Made by a program: the position numbers and the translations under genes | Shown: positions 1-11,675 of the stretch, one piece after another | Layout: each line of letters begins with the position of its first letter | How positions within the stretch are numbered: the stretch's first letter is position 1 | Origin: Glebionis coronaria | Taxonomy: Eukaryota > Streptophyta > Magnoliopsida > Asterales > Asteraceae | Reading direction: 5' to 3' | Length of the DNA stretch: 64,000 bases | NCBI GenBank assembly: GCA_025667525.1 | Contig: CM046876.1 | Span: 571,513,469-571,577,468, forward strand | Notes under the pieces: model-generated | Seen by the model: only the letters and a program-made list of their open reading frames with translations | Told to the model about the DNA's origin: nothing | Databases searched by the model: none

Positions 1-596
1 TAAATTACTAGTATTAGTTTTTAATTATTATTGTAATGTTTTTATTTTATTTGAATTATTATGCAATGTTTTTCTTATTAATGTTTTTTATTTATTAAAT
101 ATTTTATGTTTTTTGAACTTGATCGCCTTGTTGTGGTAACTAGATCGTCTATAGATCACCGAAAAAAAAGCTGATGTGACAAGAAAAATGTATGTCGCAC
201 TAAGTCGCTATTGCATGCGGCTTAAAAGTTAAAGAGTAACAAAACCAAAGTACTAGTAGTAAAGTAGTAAGTGGTGAAAGTGAGACAAGTAAAACCAAAA
301 GGACATAAGTTGCAAGTAGCAAAAATGTCGACGACCCCAATCAACAAAGGGTCAGCTAAGTCTTTAAAAGAAGATTAGGTTCACCGCATCTTCAAAACAA
401 CAAAACACATAGATTGCGGCTAGGGTTTCATAACACACACACACAAAAACACATTTCTATCTATCTATCCATCTCTTTTGTAATCTCAACAATCAAACAA
501 TCAATCGATCATGTCTAAGTATTCCAACTAAGTTAACTGAATACTCATCAAACCTTGTTTGTTAAACTCTCTCAATCAAAAGCTAATTAAAAAAAG
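1..596 (+). promoter_or_regulatory. Upstream region and 5' leader of the RGG-protein gene
   Basis: AT-rich upstream DNA with no long reading frame. A telo-box (TAGGGTTT) lies at 421-428, followed by an AC run near 433-446 and a CT-rich stretch near 455-480. In plants telo-boxes and pyrimidine-rich leaders are common upstream of genes for translation-related proteins, which suits the downstream gene. I see no convincing TATA box, so the transcription start cannot be placed. The assignment rests on position before the ATG at 597. Confidence 0.5.
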
Positions 597-3500
597 ATGG
601 CTACTATGAACCCTTTTGATTTGCTTGGAGATGATGATAACGATGATCCTTCAGTTCTTGTTCAGAAGATTGCTGCTGCTCCTGTTGCTAAGCCTCAAGC
701 TGCAGCTCAGCCTGCTAAGCCCGCTGCTAAGCTTCCTTCCAAGCCGCTTCCTCCAGCTCAAGCCGGTAGCTTTTTTATATTAATTTATTTTATTTCTATT
801 ATTAGTAATATTAAGTGTTTGACTTTATGCTACTAACTGTTTGACTTTATATAGTTTCTATTATTTATTAGTAATATATGTTAATAAAATGTTGTAAAAA
901 TGTTTAATAGTTTATATGAGTGTTGAAAAATTGAAATGAATGTCGTATGTAGCTGTGTTTTGATATGTATTGTGTATTTATCGCCTAGGATATGTAAGAT
1001 ACATTTGTGGTGTATATACTGTGAGATAGTTGGTTGTTGTCCGAATGTGGTGAAATGATAGATTGACGACATTTGATATTGTTTGTTAACAGAATGTGCT
1101 AAATAATATTTGTAATATTAAGTGTTTGACTTTGTATTGTTTTTTATATTATTAGTAATATATGTTACTAATACAATGTTGTAAAAATGTATTATAGTTT
1201 ATATAAGTTTTGAAATGAATATTGTAAATATGAATGGCGGAATATTAGGATATGTGAGATAAATAAAAATATTAATAATGTGAAATGATTGGTTGACACT
1301 TGATTAGTAGATTAGCAAGCTGTTAAATTCACGAAGTTGGTTGTGTTTAGTTGAACAGAAATGTTCCAGTTTTTGGTTTTTAATTTTCTTGAGAATGAAA
1401 TGGTTTTCTTCTCTAGAAAAGAGTTAACCAGCTGAGCTAGCTCAGTTGGCCACCTAGGGTAACATTGGGGAGGTATTCTTGGAGAGGTCTCGAGTTTGAG
1501 TCTCACCAAGAACCTTCAGGGGCCCGAATTAAGAAGCACCCCTTAAGGAGAAGGTTTGAGAATTGCATACTGCCCAATTGGATGTCACTGTAAGCTCGAA
1601 TCACTAACTACTAACTCGCCGTTCAAAAAAAAAGAAAAGAGTTAAGAACTTGGAAAACCTGTTTAGATGGTGTTACATTTTTCATATTCTAGTGATGAGA
1701 AATGCAGAGACTTGTAAATTGGACGTGTCAGATTTTAGTTAAAATTTGAGAAATGGGATTTTCATTACTTCAAAAAAAATCTCTCAAATATTTGTAACTA
1801 AATTGGTTTTCTGTTTTCTCATTTTTTATGAATTTTTTTTTGAAAAAACGGGGTGTTTCTCACCCAATAAACACACAGTAATTTTAAAGAAAGGTTATTA
1901 GAGGTTTATGAATGGTTTTACACGGAAATGAGCCGTAGACCTTGATTATTTGTCTTGTTACTCATCCTACTTTTTACCGACGACAATGCTAGAACTGGGA
2001 AGTATATATGTAATCTTGATAATTCTTCATGTGCTCTTTGTATCTTTTTTCTATTTGTTTATATATATTTTTTTTTTGAGTAGTGAAAGAGGCTAGGAAT
2101 GAAGGCGCACGTGGAGGACGTGGTGGTGGCCGTGGTGGTCGCGGTCGTGGTGGAGGTGGTGGGTACAATAGGGACTCAGGCAACAACGAGGTCTCATATG
2201 GCAACCGAGGATCCTTTGGTGATCAAGGTGGTGTTGTGGAGTCTGACACCGGGAAAGGTTATGAGAAACGTGGTGGTGGTGGTCCTCGTGGTGGTGGCTT
2301 CCGTGGTGGTCGCCGTGGGGGATTTACTAATGGAGAGGCGGAGGAGGGAGATCGTCCTCCTCGTCGAAACTATGAACGCCGTAGTGGAACAGGGCGCGGG
2401 TAAAGTTTTTTCTTTATTTTTGTGATCCATTTTATGTATTCTTATCTTTGTACCGTTTGAGTTTTTCTTATATCTATCGTTTTAATCCCGTCTTATCTCC
2501 TTGTACAGGAATGAATTCAAACGTGAGGGAGCAGGTCGTGGGAACTGGGGAACTCAGGCTGATGAAATTGCTCAGTATGGTTTCACACCAATTATTTTAT
2601 CTGTGGGTTGGGTAGTGGGTTCATGTCAGGATTTTTAGGACCAGCCAGAGGGTTCAATGTGACTTACAAAGTCTACCGTTGCCTGTTTCTCAGAATTATT
2701 TTCATGAGTAAATTAATGTTTTGAATATGATCACCGAAACTATAATCTTACGATCATAATTTTTTTTTGAACAAAGTGATGTAGGAGTGGTACAGTTGTA
2801 TCCATCGAGATCACATTTTAAGCGACTCTTGCAAACATTTTTGAAACGTTTTTGCATCACTAAATTCATATATCACCCATTTGGCCTGCAACACAAATTT
2901 AGCCGTTTGTTCGTAAACGGGTCGAAATTGCCACCGTTATATATAATTTACCATTGTGTTAATAATGTTTACTTTACTTTCCACAGGGAGACCGAGGTGG
3001 TTATTGAAGGGGAGAAAGCTGTGGATTCTGATATTCCAGTGATTGAGGAAGAGACAACTGATGAGAAAAAGGAGGCTGCTGCAACTGAACCGGAAGTGAA
3101 GGAGCCTGAGGTATTAGCTTTAGTTCTTATGAAGTTCTGTTTTGGTTGAAAATGTTTTGGTTCACTCAAGGGCATAAAAACAAACGTAAAGCTTTAATAC
3201 GGAAATCCACTTTTGAAAATGAAAATGCTACAAAATTCTACAGCTGAACAATCTTTTGATATAACTAATTGTTCTCCCAATCTCCATCATGGGCGGGTCA
3301 GTCAACGGTTTTGTACAAGTATTTTTAGTATGGTTTGGTACAATACTACAATCTGTTTTGATTGGGTTGATAACGTGCCAGTTTTTTTGTCGTTTATTTT
3401 TGCATTTCATAAAGAATTAAGGAGTCAAACATAATTAAAATAGTAGCGAAATCATAATCTTGTTTTTTGGAATAAAGTGATGCCTTTCCTTGAGTATTGA

Positions 3501-4640
3501 ACCATTTCATCATAAGCTAAGATTATACTGTAATTTCTATTCATGTTTTAGTGATCAAAGCTAAATTTAAATCAACCCAGTTTTGTATAATTGGTCAAAG
3601 TCCCCAACTTCGATAAATTTATCTTTTGATAACTTCTATGGTGATATGTACAATAGAATCTGTCTTTTCAACGAATGTTTACTTACTTCTTTAATTCAGG
3701 AAATGACATTGGAAGAATATCAGAAGGTTCTTGAAGAGAAGAGGAAAGCTCTAGAGTCTCTCAAGACTGAGGAAAGGAAGGTGGAAGTTGACAAAGAGCT
3801 TGCTTCTATGCAACCACTCTCCAGCAAGAAGACCAATGATGAGATCTTCGCTAAATTGGTGACGATTGCTTATAATATTCTTTTTTGTCCATTACTTATT
3901 TAAACTTATATTTTGCAAAAAACAAGATTTTTTTTTTTTTTTTTTGTTATTCCACCTTTTTGTATCTACTAACCTGTTTGTTTGATCTCATTGAATAGGG
4001 GTCCGACAAGGATAAGCGTAAAGAGATTGCTGAGAAAGAAGAGAGAGCTAAGAAGGTATTACTTCTTACTTTACTGTTGATATATTACGAGGGTAAGGGG
4101 TGTAAGTGTGCAAGGCACAGTAATTTACATAAAAGAGGTACCAATACAGTAATATCTTTTGTTGTTAAATTTGTTTACCCGGAGCACCCTCTTGTCCATA
4201 TTTTTTATTAATAGTTCCCAAAACATGTAAGCAACACACTATTTTTCTAAGCAGAGTGAGTTAGATAATGCCTTTTTGACACGCTTCTTTTGTAGCTGGT
4301 GTGCTTAACTTATTCATTCGACCCATTAGGGGGGAATTTATAATATAATGCTATGTAACATCACTAAAATCGGACTATTTTTGGTAAATAGGTCAAAATC
4401 ACCTACTGTACTTTGTGTGTTGACTCATCTGTGTTTTTGCAGTCACTCAGCATCAATGAGTTTTTGAAACCTGCTGCCGGGGAAAAAGGGTACAATTCAG
4501 GTGGTCGTGGGCGTGGACGTGGTGGCGCTAGAGGCGGAGGTGGCGGTGGACGTTACAATCAAGGTGGTGCTTCAAACTATGCTGCTGAAGCCCCGAAAAT
4601 TGAAGACCCAAGTCACTTTCCTACTTTGGGTGGCAAGTGA
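597..4640 (+). CDS. RGGA: RGG-repeat RNA-binding protein, HABP4/SERBP1/Stm1 family (seven exons)
   Basis: Exons inferred from GT-AG signals: 597-765, 2084-2399, 2509-2574, 2987-3110, 3700-3858, 3999-4055 and 4443-4640. They sum to 1089 nt, a continuous frame of 362 residues plus TGA. The N-terminus MATMNPFDLLGDDD is the Stm1-type start. An Ala/Pro/Lys-rich stretch follows, then a Gly-Arg-rich block encoded by exon 2 with many RGG/GRG tripeptides, an acidic segment (exon 4), a charged helix with MTLEEYQKVLEEKRKALE (exon 5), a Lys/Glu-rich segment, and a second RGG block before the C-terminal FPTLGGK. Family members bind mRNA and ribosomes in the cytoplasm and nucleus, and the Arabidopsis RGGA protein is linked to stress tolerance. 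Length matches the family's roughly 350-360 residues. No lesion is visible, so this is the one gene here likely to be functional. Exon borders are inferred, not tested with transcripts. Confidence 0.93.
1428..1633 (+). mobile_element. tRNA-derived SINE in intron 1 of the RGG gene
   Basis: The element is flanked by a perfect 12-bp target duplication, GAAAAGAGTTAA, at 1416-1427 and 1634-1645. Its head carries a pol III A box, TAGCTCAGTTGG (1438-1449), and a B-box-like GAGTTTGAGTCTC (1492-1504), spaced as in tRNA genes. The 3' end is an A-run. At 206 bp it fits plant SINE sizes. It is not a tRNA gene, because no acceptor-stem partner is present and the body continues for about 130 bp past the B box. 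The sense orientation relative to the host gene and the intact duplication suggest a fairly recent insertion. Confidence 0.85.
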
Positions 4641-5398
4641 GTCGCTCTTTGTCGCCTTTCTCCCGTGTCCTCTGTCTTTTCAACACTTTTTAGAATGGCA
4701 GAAGCATACTAGAACAATGGAAATGTTCTATGTATCTTGAAACATCTCAGAAGTGGAAATTTCTTATGTTTTTCCATGTGTTCCCTGTATTTGTATTTGT
4801 GGTCGGTCTGTGTTTTCTTTTTATAGGTGTCGGATCTTTTCTCGTTCTTTTTTTTAAATTTATTTTCTTTTTTTATAGTGTGTTTTAGAGATTTTGGGAC
4901 ATATGGAGACTGATTAATTTTTGGTACTTTGAGATACTTGTTTTCTCATTTTTGTTATGAAATAGATTGATGGCATGTTTAGTTGCTAGATGTACATGTT
5001 CTCTTGACGGTGTAAAGTGAATCCTATGCGTTTCCTCTCACCTGAATCCTCAAACTTAGAGCACGTGTTTCGTCTGTCATATGAATCCTCGAACTTAGAG
5101 CATGATGTTTCAAGTATCTTGAAGGTGATGGTTGTGTGCCAGCGTGGTTGGATTGAGGTGATGTAAAATCTGTTTACAGAGTTGCTGTGTAAATTGACAT
5201 AGATTAACATTCTGCCTTGGTTCTTTTTGGCTTTAACAGTCCGCATATGGCTTATTTGGTTTTGAGCTTATGTTTCATAAGCTCATTTTAATGGCTTATA
5301 ATAAGTTTATATGCCTGATAGATGTAGCCATTGCTGTGTGTTTGGCCATTATATATACTATTAGTGTAAAACGAAGACTCAAAATGTTGTGTCCGCTA
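4641..5398 (+). other. 3' flank of the RGG gene with short repeats
   Basis: T-rich sequence after the stop codon, probably containing the 3' UTR. I did not find a clear AATAAA signal. Two near-identical copies of a unit beginning GAATCCTC start at 5044 and 5083 (39-bp period, about 20 bp each). Around 5245-5345, AAGCTTATAA-like inverted stretches suggest the remains of a MITE, but no ends or target duplication could be fixed. Confidence 0.4.
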
Positions 5399-5934
5399 AT
5401 AAAATGGTACCGAACCAGGGAAATACGGTAAAGCCAATAAGGAAGGATTTGTGGAAGTAAGAAACGTCAAGAATGTGGTTGGAATAATTTGGAGAATTAT
5501 GGGAATAAGGGGGCATAAACAGCAAATTAGACAGGATGTAGGAGCTAAGTATGAAAGCACTGTCGAGGACCCTTGTTTGGACAAAAGGCTTATGGTGGAT
5601 GAATTCACGAAGAAGAAAATGCAATCTACGTGTGTACTGAGTGAAGTAGTTGGACCTATGATCTGATCGAGTATTTCAAGTATAGATGGAAAGCATTAGA
5701 GAGATGTAAAAAGAAGGGTTTGATTTTGTGGATGAAGAAAAATGTGGAATATCCAGCAGATGGAATCATAAAATGTATGTCTGATGATGAAATAACTGGG
5801 CTTGACAATCATCAGCTCATGCAGGAGACAAAACTAAACAGTTTTTATGGCTAATACAAATAATGAATTGAAGATTGCTGCCTGGAATGTTAGGAAAATG
5901 TGCAATAGAACAAAACAGAAAAGGATTAAAATAT
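5399..5934 (+). pseudogene. L1-type LINE relic: ORF1 tail and start of ORF2 endonuclease
   Basis: Broken translation in several frames. A Lys/Gly-rich stretch near 5420-5540 (GKYGKANKEGFVEV) resembles the C-terminal part of plant L1 ORF1 proteins. Near 5848 an ATG opens a short frame containing LKIAAWNVRKMCNRTKQKR, the WNVRG-like opening of an L1 apurinic endonuclease. The frame is cut at 5934 by the insertion of another LINE and resumes at 9395. Stops and shifts make it non-functional. The L1 assignment comes from motif order along this and the following segments. Confidence 0.7.
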
Positions 5935-8900
5935 CGTTTTTTGATGACTGCGGGTAGGGTGTCAAATGGGTTGACCCGGGTCGAACCGAACCCGATAAGA
6001 CCTTATACGGTCGGGTTTAAAACGCGTCACTAATCGAACTACAAAAATCCAATACAGTTGTGCCAATACAACCGAAAATAATGTAGCCTTATAACATTTC
6101 TCGATTTCACAACAATAAAACGCAAATACTCATTGTAATTTTCATATTCTTTAGCATAAAATCCCCTTAAATATTTTTCAACACACCAAGTGTTTGTGAA
6201 AATGTCTCAACCACAAAACATACATAAAACACACCATCCTTTTCTTTTCAAACCGATTTCATATACATATCATTCTATTTTCATGATATCATCATCTACC
6301 TCTTCGGACGGAACTTGGCCATGTCCATTTCGAGGTTTTCATTGTTGCCCGGATGGTCAAGTGGGCAATAAAGGGTTTGCTTGTTTGTTTTCTCATATTA
6401 AGAGGCAACATTTTTCGACCGATGAACGTAAAGATGCATTACGTGAGGCTATTTTTACGCACCATGGATTATATATGGCAGTCGAGAAAACTTTGAAGGC
6501 ATTTGAAAAATGGTTATGTGGGGAGTGTATGAGTTTCCATGCTGTGAGTCTGTCATGTCATCACGAAGATGGTCTTCTTCGTCCTTCAAACGAGCCAGGC
6601 GACATGAATGGTTACATTGTTGGAATTTCCAAGCCTTCTTATAATGAATACGAGATAGAAGTAACTGAAGGGTTGGCTTTGGATGTTGAGCTTCTTGATC
6701 ATGTTTTAAATTGCCTATCACAACTGTCAAGAGTATTCCCCATGGATGTCGTCTCGCTTTCTCTCAGGCGTTAAAAACAGTTCTTTACCAAGTGGTCGCC
6801 CGACCCGATTCCGTTCGTGCGTGGGTTAAGTTGTTACTTCTTCCACGATGTGCGCTGCATGTATGTAGGCCCAAGACTAGACAAGAGCGTAGGTCCGAAA
6901 ATAGAAAATCTTTGCAACAATGTTCTATCTTGAAGTCACTAGCTACATGAGGGAAAGATGATAATATCGTAACTTTAGTTAAAAGCATGGTGGATGTTGC
7001 TAGGTCGGGATCCTTTGGCGAGGGTCGAGGTGATTTGATGGAGAATAACACAACGGGCAATACCAACATCAGACAATGTCTTCGCAAGGTTGCGGATGGG
7101 CACTTTACAGCTGCAGTAATAGTGCTATCCTCTTCTGGTGTAGCTCCATACTCGGGTGATACTATTAAAGCCTTGGAGGCTAAGCATTCCTTACAAGCCA
7201 CCCCCATCCATGCCGAGCAACACATTTTCTGAGTCTCCTCTTGTAGCAGAGATTGATTGTGCATTTGGTTGCATTAAATCTTTTCCTAAAGGTACTTCAT
7301 GCGGGAGAGATGGTTTGAGGGCACAACATATATTAGATGCGCTGTGTGGAGAGGGTTCTGCTACTGCCACAGATTTCTTAATGGCCATCACATCGGTCGT
7401 TAATTTATGGCTAGCAGGGAGGTGTCCGTCTATTTTGGCAGAGTTTGTTGCATCTGCTCCTCTCACGTCTACTTAAACCTGATAACGGGATTCGACCTAT
7501 TGCAGTGGGCACTATATGGAGACGTTTGATTTCCAAGGTTGCTATGAAAGGTGTGGGTAAGGAAATGTCCAAGTACCTTGGTGATTTCCAGTTTGGAGTC
7601 GGAGTGTCGGGTGACGCTGAGGCTGTTTTACATAGCGCCAATAGGGTGTTGACTGAATACCATAATGATGGGTCTCTTACAATGCTCACTGTGGACTTCT
7701 CAAATGCATTTAACCTTGTGGATAGATCGACACTACTTCATGAAGTTAGGGCGAGGTGTCCTTCTATTTCTTTGTGGGTAAATTTCTTATATGGTCAAGC
7801 AGCGAGGTTGTATATAGGAGACACGCATATTTGGTCTGCCACGGGAGTGCAACAAGGCGACCCATTGGAACCTTTTCTTTTTGCTCTTGTCTTGCACCCG
7901 CTTGTACATAAGATCAGAGACAGTTGCAAGCTTCTTCTTCATGCTTGGTATCTTGATGATGGAACCATTATTGGAGATTCAGAAGAGGTATCCAAGGTGT
8001 TAGACATTATAAAGACGACTGGTCCAGGTTTGGGTCTTGAACTTAACATCAAGAAAACAGAGATTTTTTGGCCCTCTTGTAATGGTACGAAGCTTCGAGA
8101 GGGTTTATTTCCGGTTGATACTCGTAGGCCGTCTTTAGGTGTGAAGCTTCTTGGGGGAGCTGTTAGTAGAGATGCAGATTTTATTAGTGGGTTGGCTATG
8201 AGGAGAGCCGTAAATGCTGTTGACTTGATGGGTCTTCTTCCACAACTTCATGACCCGCAAAGTGAGCTCCTTTGTTTCTTTCATGTATGTGTATTGCTAA
8301 ACTTTATTTTGGTTTAAGGACATGTCAACCTATACACATGGAGGAGGCGGCTTTGTTTTTTGACAAAGGGTTGCGTGCTTCAATCGAAAATATAGTGGTT
8401 TGTGGAGGACCTTTTTTTGGTGACTTGCAGTGGAGACTTGCTTCTTTAACCATCCGTCTTGGTGAGTTGGGCTTGTACTCAGCAAAAATGGTCTCCTCCT
8501 ATGCTTTTGTGGCCTCGAGGGCCCAATCTTGGGTGCTACAAGACCACATCTTACGTGACAGTGGCATATGTGGTATGGACGATGATTACATTTCTGCTTT
8601 GGCTTGTCTTCATGATACGATTCCAAGCTTTGATTTTAGCGTTTTCGCTAATAAGGACACCGCCCCATCTAAAGCCCAAGAAACATTGGCGAGTGCTCTT
8701 TTTAGTGAGATGGTCAAAGATATGGAAGCCCACTTTGACATGACGGTTAGACAGAAAGTAGTTTTCGAGTGTCTGCGCGCACCACATGCTCAAGATTTCA
8801 TACAAGCTATCCCCATAGACGGGCTCGGTCAACATATGTCGCCGGTGGAATACCGCACTATCCTTAAGTATCGCCTTATGATGTTCTTTACGACATATGT

Positions 8901-9384
8901 AGGCGTGCCGGGATCTCTGCCAAGAAAGAGGCACCTATGAATTTCTTGACCGACCCGTCAGATGGAAGATCCACTTTGAGACCCGCTGATGTTTTGGTTT
9001 TTGGATGGGTTGGAGGTAAATATGCGTGCGTTGATTTGACAGGGGTTTCTCCTCTCGTGGGGCTAGGCAGTCGAGATTTTACAGCGGGTCAGGCTGCTAT
9101 AAAAGCCGCCTCGTGCAAAGTGACTAAACACGAGAAAGCATGTGTTGAAAATCAACACGTGTTTATTCCTTTCGCGTTTGATACATTTGGTTTCCTTGCA
9201 ATTGAGGCAGTGGAGCTACTTACCAGAATACAACGTGTTATGAATAGTAATGTTCTGACTCCTAAATCCACAAACGTTGTATTTTGGTTTTGCTATACAA
9301 AAAGGGCTAGCGGCGCAGCTTGTTGCCCGTTTGCCTTCTCCTAATATGTAAATTATAATTATTAATAATTAAATAAGTCAATTT
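5935..9384 (+). mobile_element. RLE-class LINE inserted in the L1 relic
   Basis: A 3450-bp insertion bounded by the 10-bp direct repeat ATTAAAATAT at 5925-5934 and 9385-9394. The L1 endonuclease frame reads through when the insertion and one repeat are ignored, which supports these ends. It carries a single decayed ORF (see the next entry) of a retroelement with an N-terminal zinc finger and no apurinic endonuclease. The 3' end is an AT-rich tail of about 30 bp after the stop codon at 9349-9351. The roughly 255 bp before the first ATG contain a GC-rich stretch near 5951-6030 and may be a 5' UTR. There is no LTR. Confidence 0.75.
6190..9351 (+). pseudogene. Decayed ORF of a LINE with C2H2 finger, reverse transcriptase and restriction-like endonuclease
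   Basis: Seen in order: a C2H2-like finger (CPFRGFHCC ... FSHIKRQH, about 6320-6412), a linker, then reverse transcriptase with RPIAVGTIWRRL, motif A TVDFSNAFNLVD, motif B GVQQGDPL (near 7850) and motif C YLDD (7949-7960). The C-terminal part has RPADVLVFGW and VDLTGVSP (8978-9060), resembling the PD-(D/E)XK endonuclease of R2/NeSL/HERO-type LINEs. Lesions: frameshifts near 6712, 7195, 7470, 8275 and 9280, a TGA near 6948, and a deletion at 8880 that appears to have removed the CCHC zinc motif expected before the endonuclease. It is therefore dead. No apurinic endonuclease is present, which separates it from L1. The domain assignment is by motif recognition only. Confidence 0.72.
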
Positions 9385-9415
9385 ATTAAAATATTTATTG
9401 GAGATGAAGGCCTTA

Positions 9416-9793
9416 GGGTGTGTGTTTGGTTAAGCTTATAAATTAAGCTTATACTTATGTTATGAGTCACTTATCGCTTATATATTATGAGTCCATAAGT
9501 TTTTCTTAAGTGTTTGGTTTAGCTTGTATAATTAATATGATAAAATGACAAAAGATTACGTAAAAGTAGAAGAGATGTAATTATTTAATGAGGGTATAAA
9601 AGTCTTTTTATTTATTATTCTTATATAAGCTCAACCATCTTTATATAGCTATAAAATTTTGACTTACCAAAACCCCTTTATTTAAGCTTATAATTCTACC
9701 CATATAAGCTTAACCAAACATTTATTTGGGCTTATTTAACACATATAAGCTAATAAGCTTATAAGCCCTCATATAAGCTTAACCAAATACCCC
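9416..9793 (+). mobile_element. Tourist-type (PIF/Harbinger) MITE
   Basis: A 378-bp element with terminal inverted repeats, left GGGTGTGTGTTTGGTTAAGC and right end reading ...AACCAAATACCCC, flanked by the trinucleotide TTA at 9413-9415 and 9794-9796. TTA/TAA duplications and GGG-rich TTTGG termini are typical of Tourist MITEs. The interior is rich in AAGCTTATAA-like subterminal repeats and has no coding capacity. Removing the element and one TTA restores the L1 reading frame, which independently confirms the ends. Strand is nominal. Confidence 0.88.
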
Positions 9794-10195
9794 TTAATGT
9801 TTGTGCTTTTATAGAAACTCATGTTAAAGAAAATAAAATTCAGAAGATTTGTGATTTTGTGTATGATGATTCGGAATGGATTTCTAATACTAATTAAAGT
9901 CCTAGAGGTTGCATGATTATTGTTGGATGGAATGCCAATATAGTGAATGTTATGTCTGTGCACTCATCTCCTCAAAGTATGCTATGCATAGTGGAAACTG
10001 TGGATCAAAAGAATTAGATCATTATGTTGCTTTGTCTATGCTGCCAACTTTTTGAAAGGACAGAAAGGATCCGCGGAGGTGTTTGGAAGGGGTATAAGAG
10101 TATTGTTAATTCTAGTCCATGGTTTCTCTTAGGTCTTTGGACTATTAGCCTAAATGTTGTTAACCTTTAAAAAAATGGTATTTGGCGGAATTATA

Positions 10196-10362
10196 TTAAG
10201 TCCGTGTACCGTTTTGGTACCGATCCCCCCACCCAACAAGGAACCCCCACCAAACAAGGAAGGCATATCCCGGTAAATTACCTAGGCAACACTGGCTGAC
10301 CAAGCCGGGGCCTGAATTCGAACCCCGCCCTTTCGCTTGACTTGGTCAACTGCGCGCTTTTA
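10196..10362 (-). mobile_element. SINE-like or tRNA-derived insert (tentative)
   Basis: On the minus strand a B-box-like GGGTTCGAATTC lies near 10310-10325, with a weaker A-box-like GCGCGCAGTTGACC about 34 bp before it, a tRNA-like spacing. The block interrupts the L1 endonuclease frame and its GC content is higher than its surroundings. I could not find a target duplication or an A-tail, so the ends are approximate. Confidence 0.35.
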
Positions 10363-10475
10363 CAGTAGTTGGTGTAAATGTACTGATATGTTATTTTCAA
10401 GAGTATTGATATAACGGACTTGAAGACCTGAATTGCTCTGGTATTCATTTCACAATTGTGACAGAAACTGAATTT

Positions 10476-10757
10476 TTAAGCGGGTGAGGTTATATAAACC
10501 CTTAAAAAGCAATATATACCCCCTCTGAATTTTGTACTTTTTTAAATAATTTTATTTATGTTATAAAATTGAGATTATGAAAATACGGAATGAAAATTAT
10601 AAAGTTTAATAGGTCAAAAGTAATAAACAATCAAAAATACGGAATCAAAAATGATAAAAAACAATGCATGACACTGTAAACGGTAGGGGACAAAGAGACA
10701 AAAAGTAAAAAAGAAAATGTACTTTTTTGTACTTTAGGGGTATTAATAAGAGGACCC
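10476..10757. mobile_element. AT-rich insert in the L1 relic, possible MITE
   Basis: About 280 bp of AT-rich DNA without L1 similarity, between the L1 endonuclease and the pre-RT segment. Loosely inverted ends can be seen (ATATACCCCCTC on the left, AGGGGTATTAATAAG on the right). No target duplication was identified. It could also be diverged L1 sequence. Confidence 0.3.
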
Positions 10758-11248
10758 TTTATAAGCATTGTTGAAAAAGAACGGAATATACATGTAAATG
10801 GTGGATGTGAAATGTTCAAATTGGTGAAAAAACTTAAGACCTTTGAAGAACCTAAGTTGGAAGAACGGAAATCTGTATGAAAGAGTCATCTGTTGGGAAG
10901 AAAAAGTAAAGATAATTCAGTCTAAAGGAAGAAGATGAAGAGAGTTTCGTATACGAAGCCAAGATTTATTAGCTAAAAGAGGGTGATAAAAAATTAAAAA
11001 TAATAAAATTTTCAATGTTGTGTTGAGAGGAAAGAAACATAAAAATAGAGTCGATATGGTGAATAATGAAGATGGTATCATGTTTGAAGGAACTCTATGC
11101 CTGAACAATTTGTCATTCATTTCCAAAAGTTCCTTTGCTCCAATCTTCCTCTAAAGAAGATTGAAGATGGATATTTGAATGTTAAAGCACCTGGTCCTAA
11201 TGGATACACCTCAAAATTCTTAAAGAGAGCTTAGAGTGTGGTTGGAAA

Positions 11249-11542
11249 CAGTGACGGAATCAAGAAGTTAAAGGAGTGGGGGCAATTTTTTTTTTTTTTG
11301 GATAAAAGTCGTTGTAATAATCAAAATAAAGATACAAATATAAGGTTTTTACATTGTTTTTTTTCTTTTTGTGGGCAATTTAAAAGTTTTTACATTGTTT
11401 TATTTCTGAGTGGGGGGCAATTCCATTTTCTAATGAGATGCACTTTAATAAAATGGTCATAAAAAAAATTTACACTAAAATTTAATTTTTTTGCTAGCTA
11501 TGGGGGGCGCCGCCCCCTACCTTTCATATAGTCCCGCCCCTG
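11249..11542. mobile_element. hAT-type MITE in the L1 relic
   Basis: A 294-bp insert beginning CAGTGACGGAATC and ending ...TAGTCCCGCCCCTG, so the terminal inverted repeats follow the hAT pattern CAGnGnCGG. The flanks are 8-bp near-repeats, GTTGGAAA (11241-11248) and ATTGGAAA (11543-11550). A GC-rich stretch GGGGGGCGCCGCCCCC lies near the right end. The L1 frame (VVG then KDVC) resumes across the insert, which supports the borders. There is no coding capacity. Confidence 0.82.
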
Positions 11543-11675
11543 ATTGGAAAGGATGTGTGTGCAGGAGTCGAGGAATTCTTTGATTTTGGCAAGATACTTG
11601 GTGAAGTCAATTCTACTCTCATATTTAACCTTGGTTCCTAGGATGCTGACTACTAAAAAGGTATTTGATTTTAGA

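Larger units (their letters stand above)
9385..10475 (+). pseudogene. L1 LINE relic: endonuclease domain, continued
   Basis: The L1 endonuclease continues here: IFIGDEGL before the MITE, NVCAFIETHVKEN directly after it (the ETH motif), then CMIIVGWNAN, then SPWFLLG near 10120 (position of the family's PW-LLGDFN motif), and LEDLNCSGIHFT near 10420. Stops occur, for example near 9895 and 10015. It is interrupted by the Tourist MITE and by a SINE-like insert. Function is lost. Confidence 0.68.

Noticed and set aside
1438..1504. tRNA gene
   Set aside because: A and B boxes are present, but no acceptor stem closes and the unit continues to an A-tail inside a target duplication, so it is a SINE.
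2083..2430. Long Val/Thr-rich frames overlapping exon 2 of the RGG gene on both strands
   Set aside because: They are frame shadows of the repetitive RGG coding sequence, with no independent codon or motif support.
3926..3946. Poly-T run in an intron of the RGG gene as a feature
   Set aside because: A simple homopolymer upstream of a splice acceptor, expected in plant introns.
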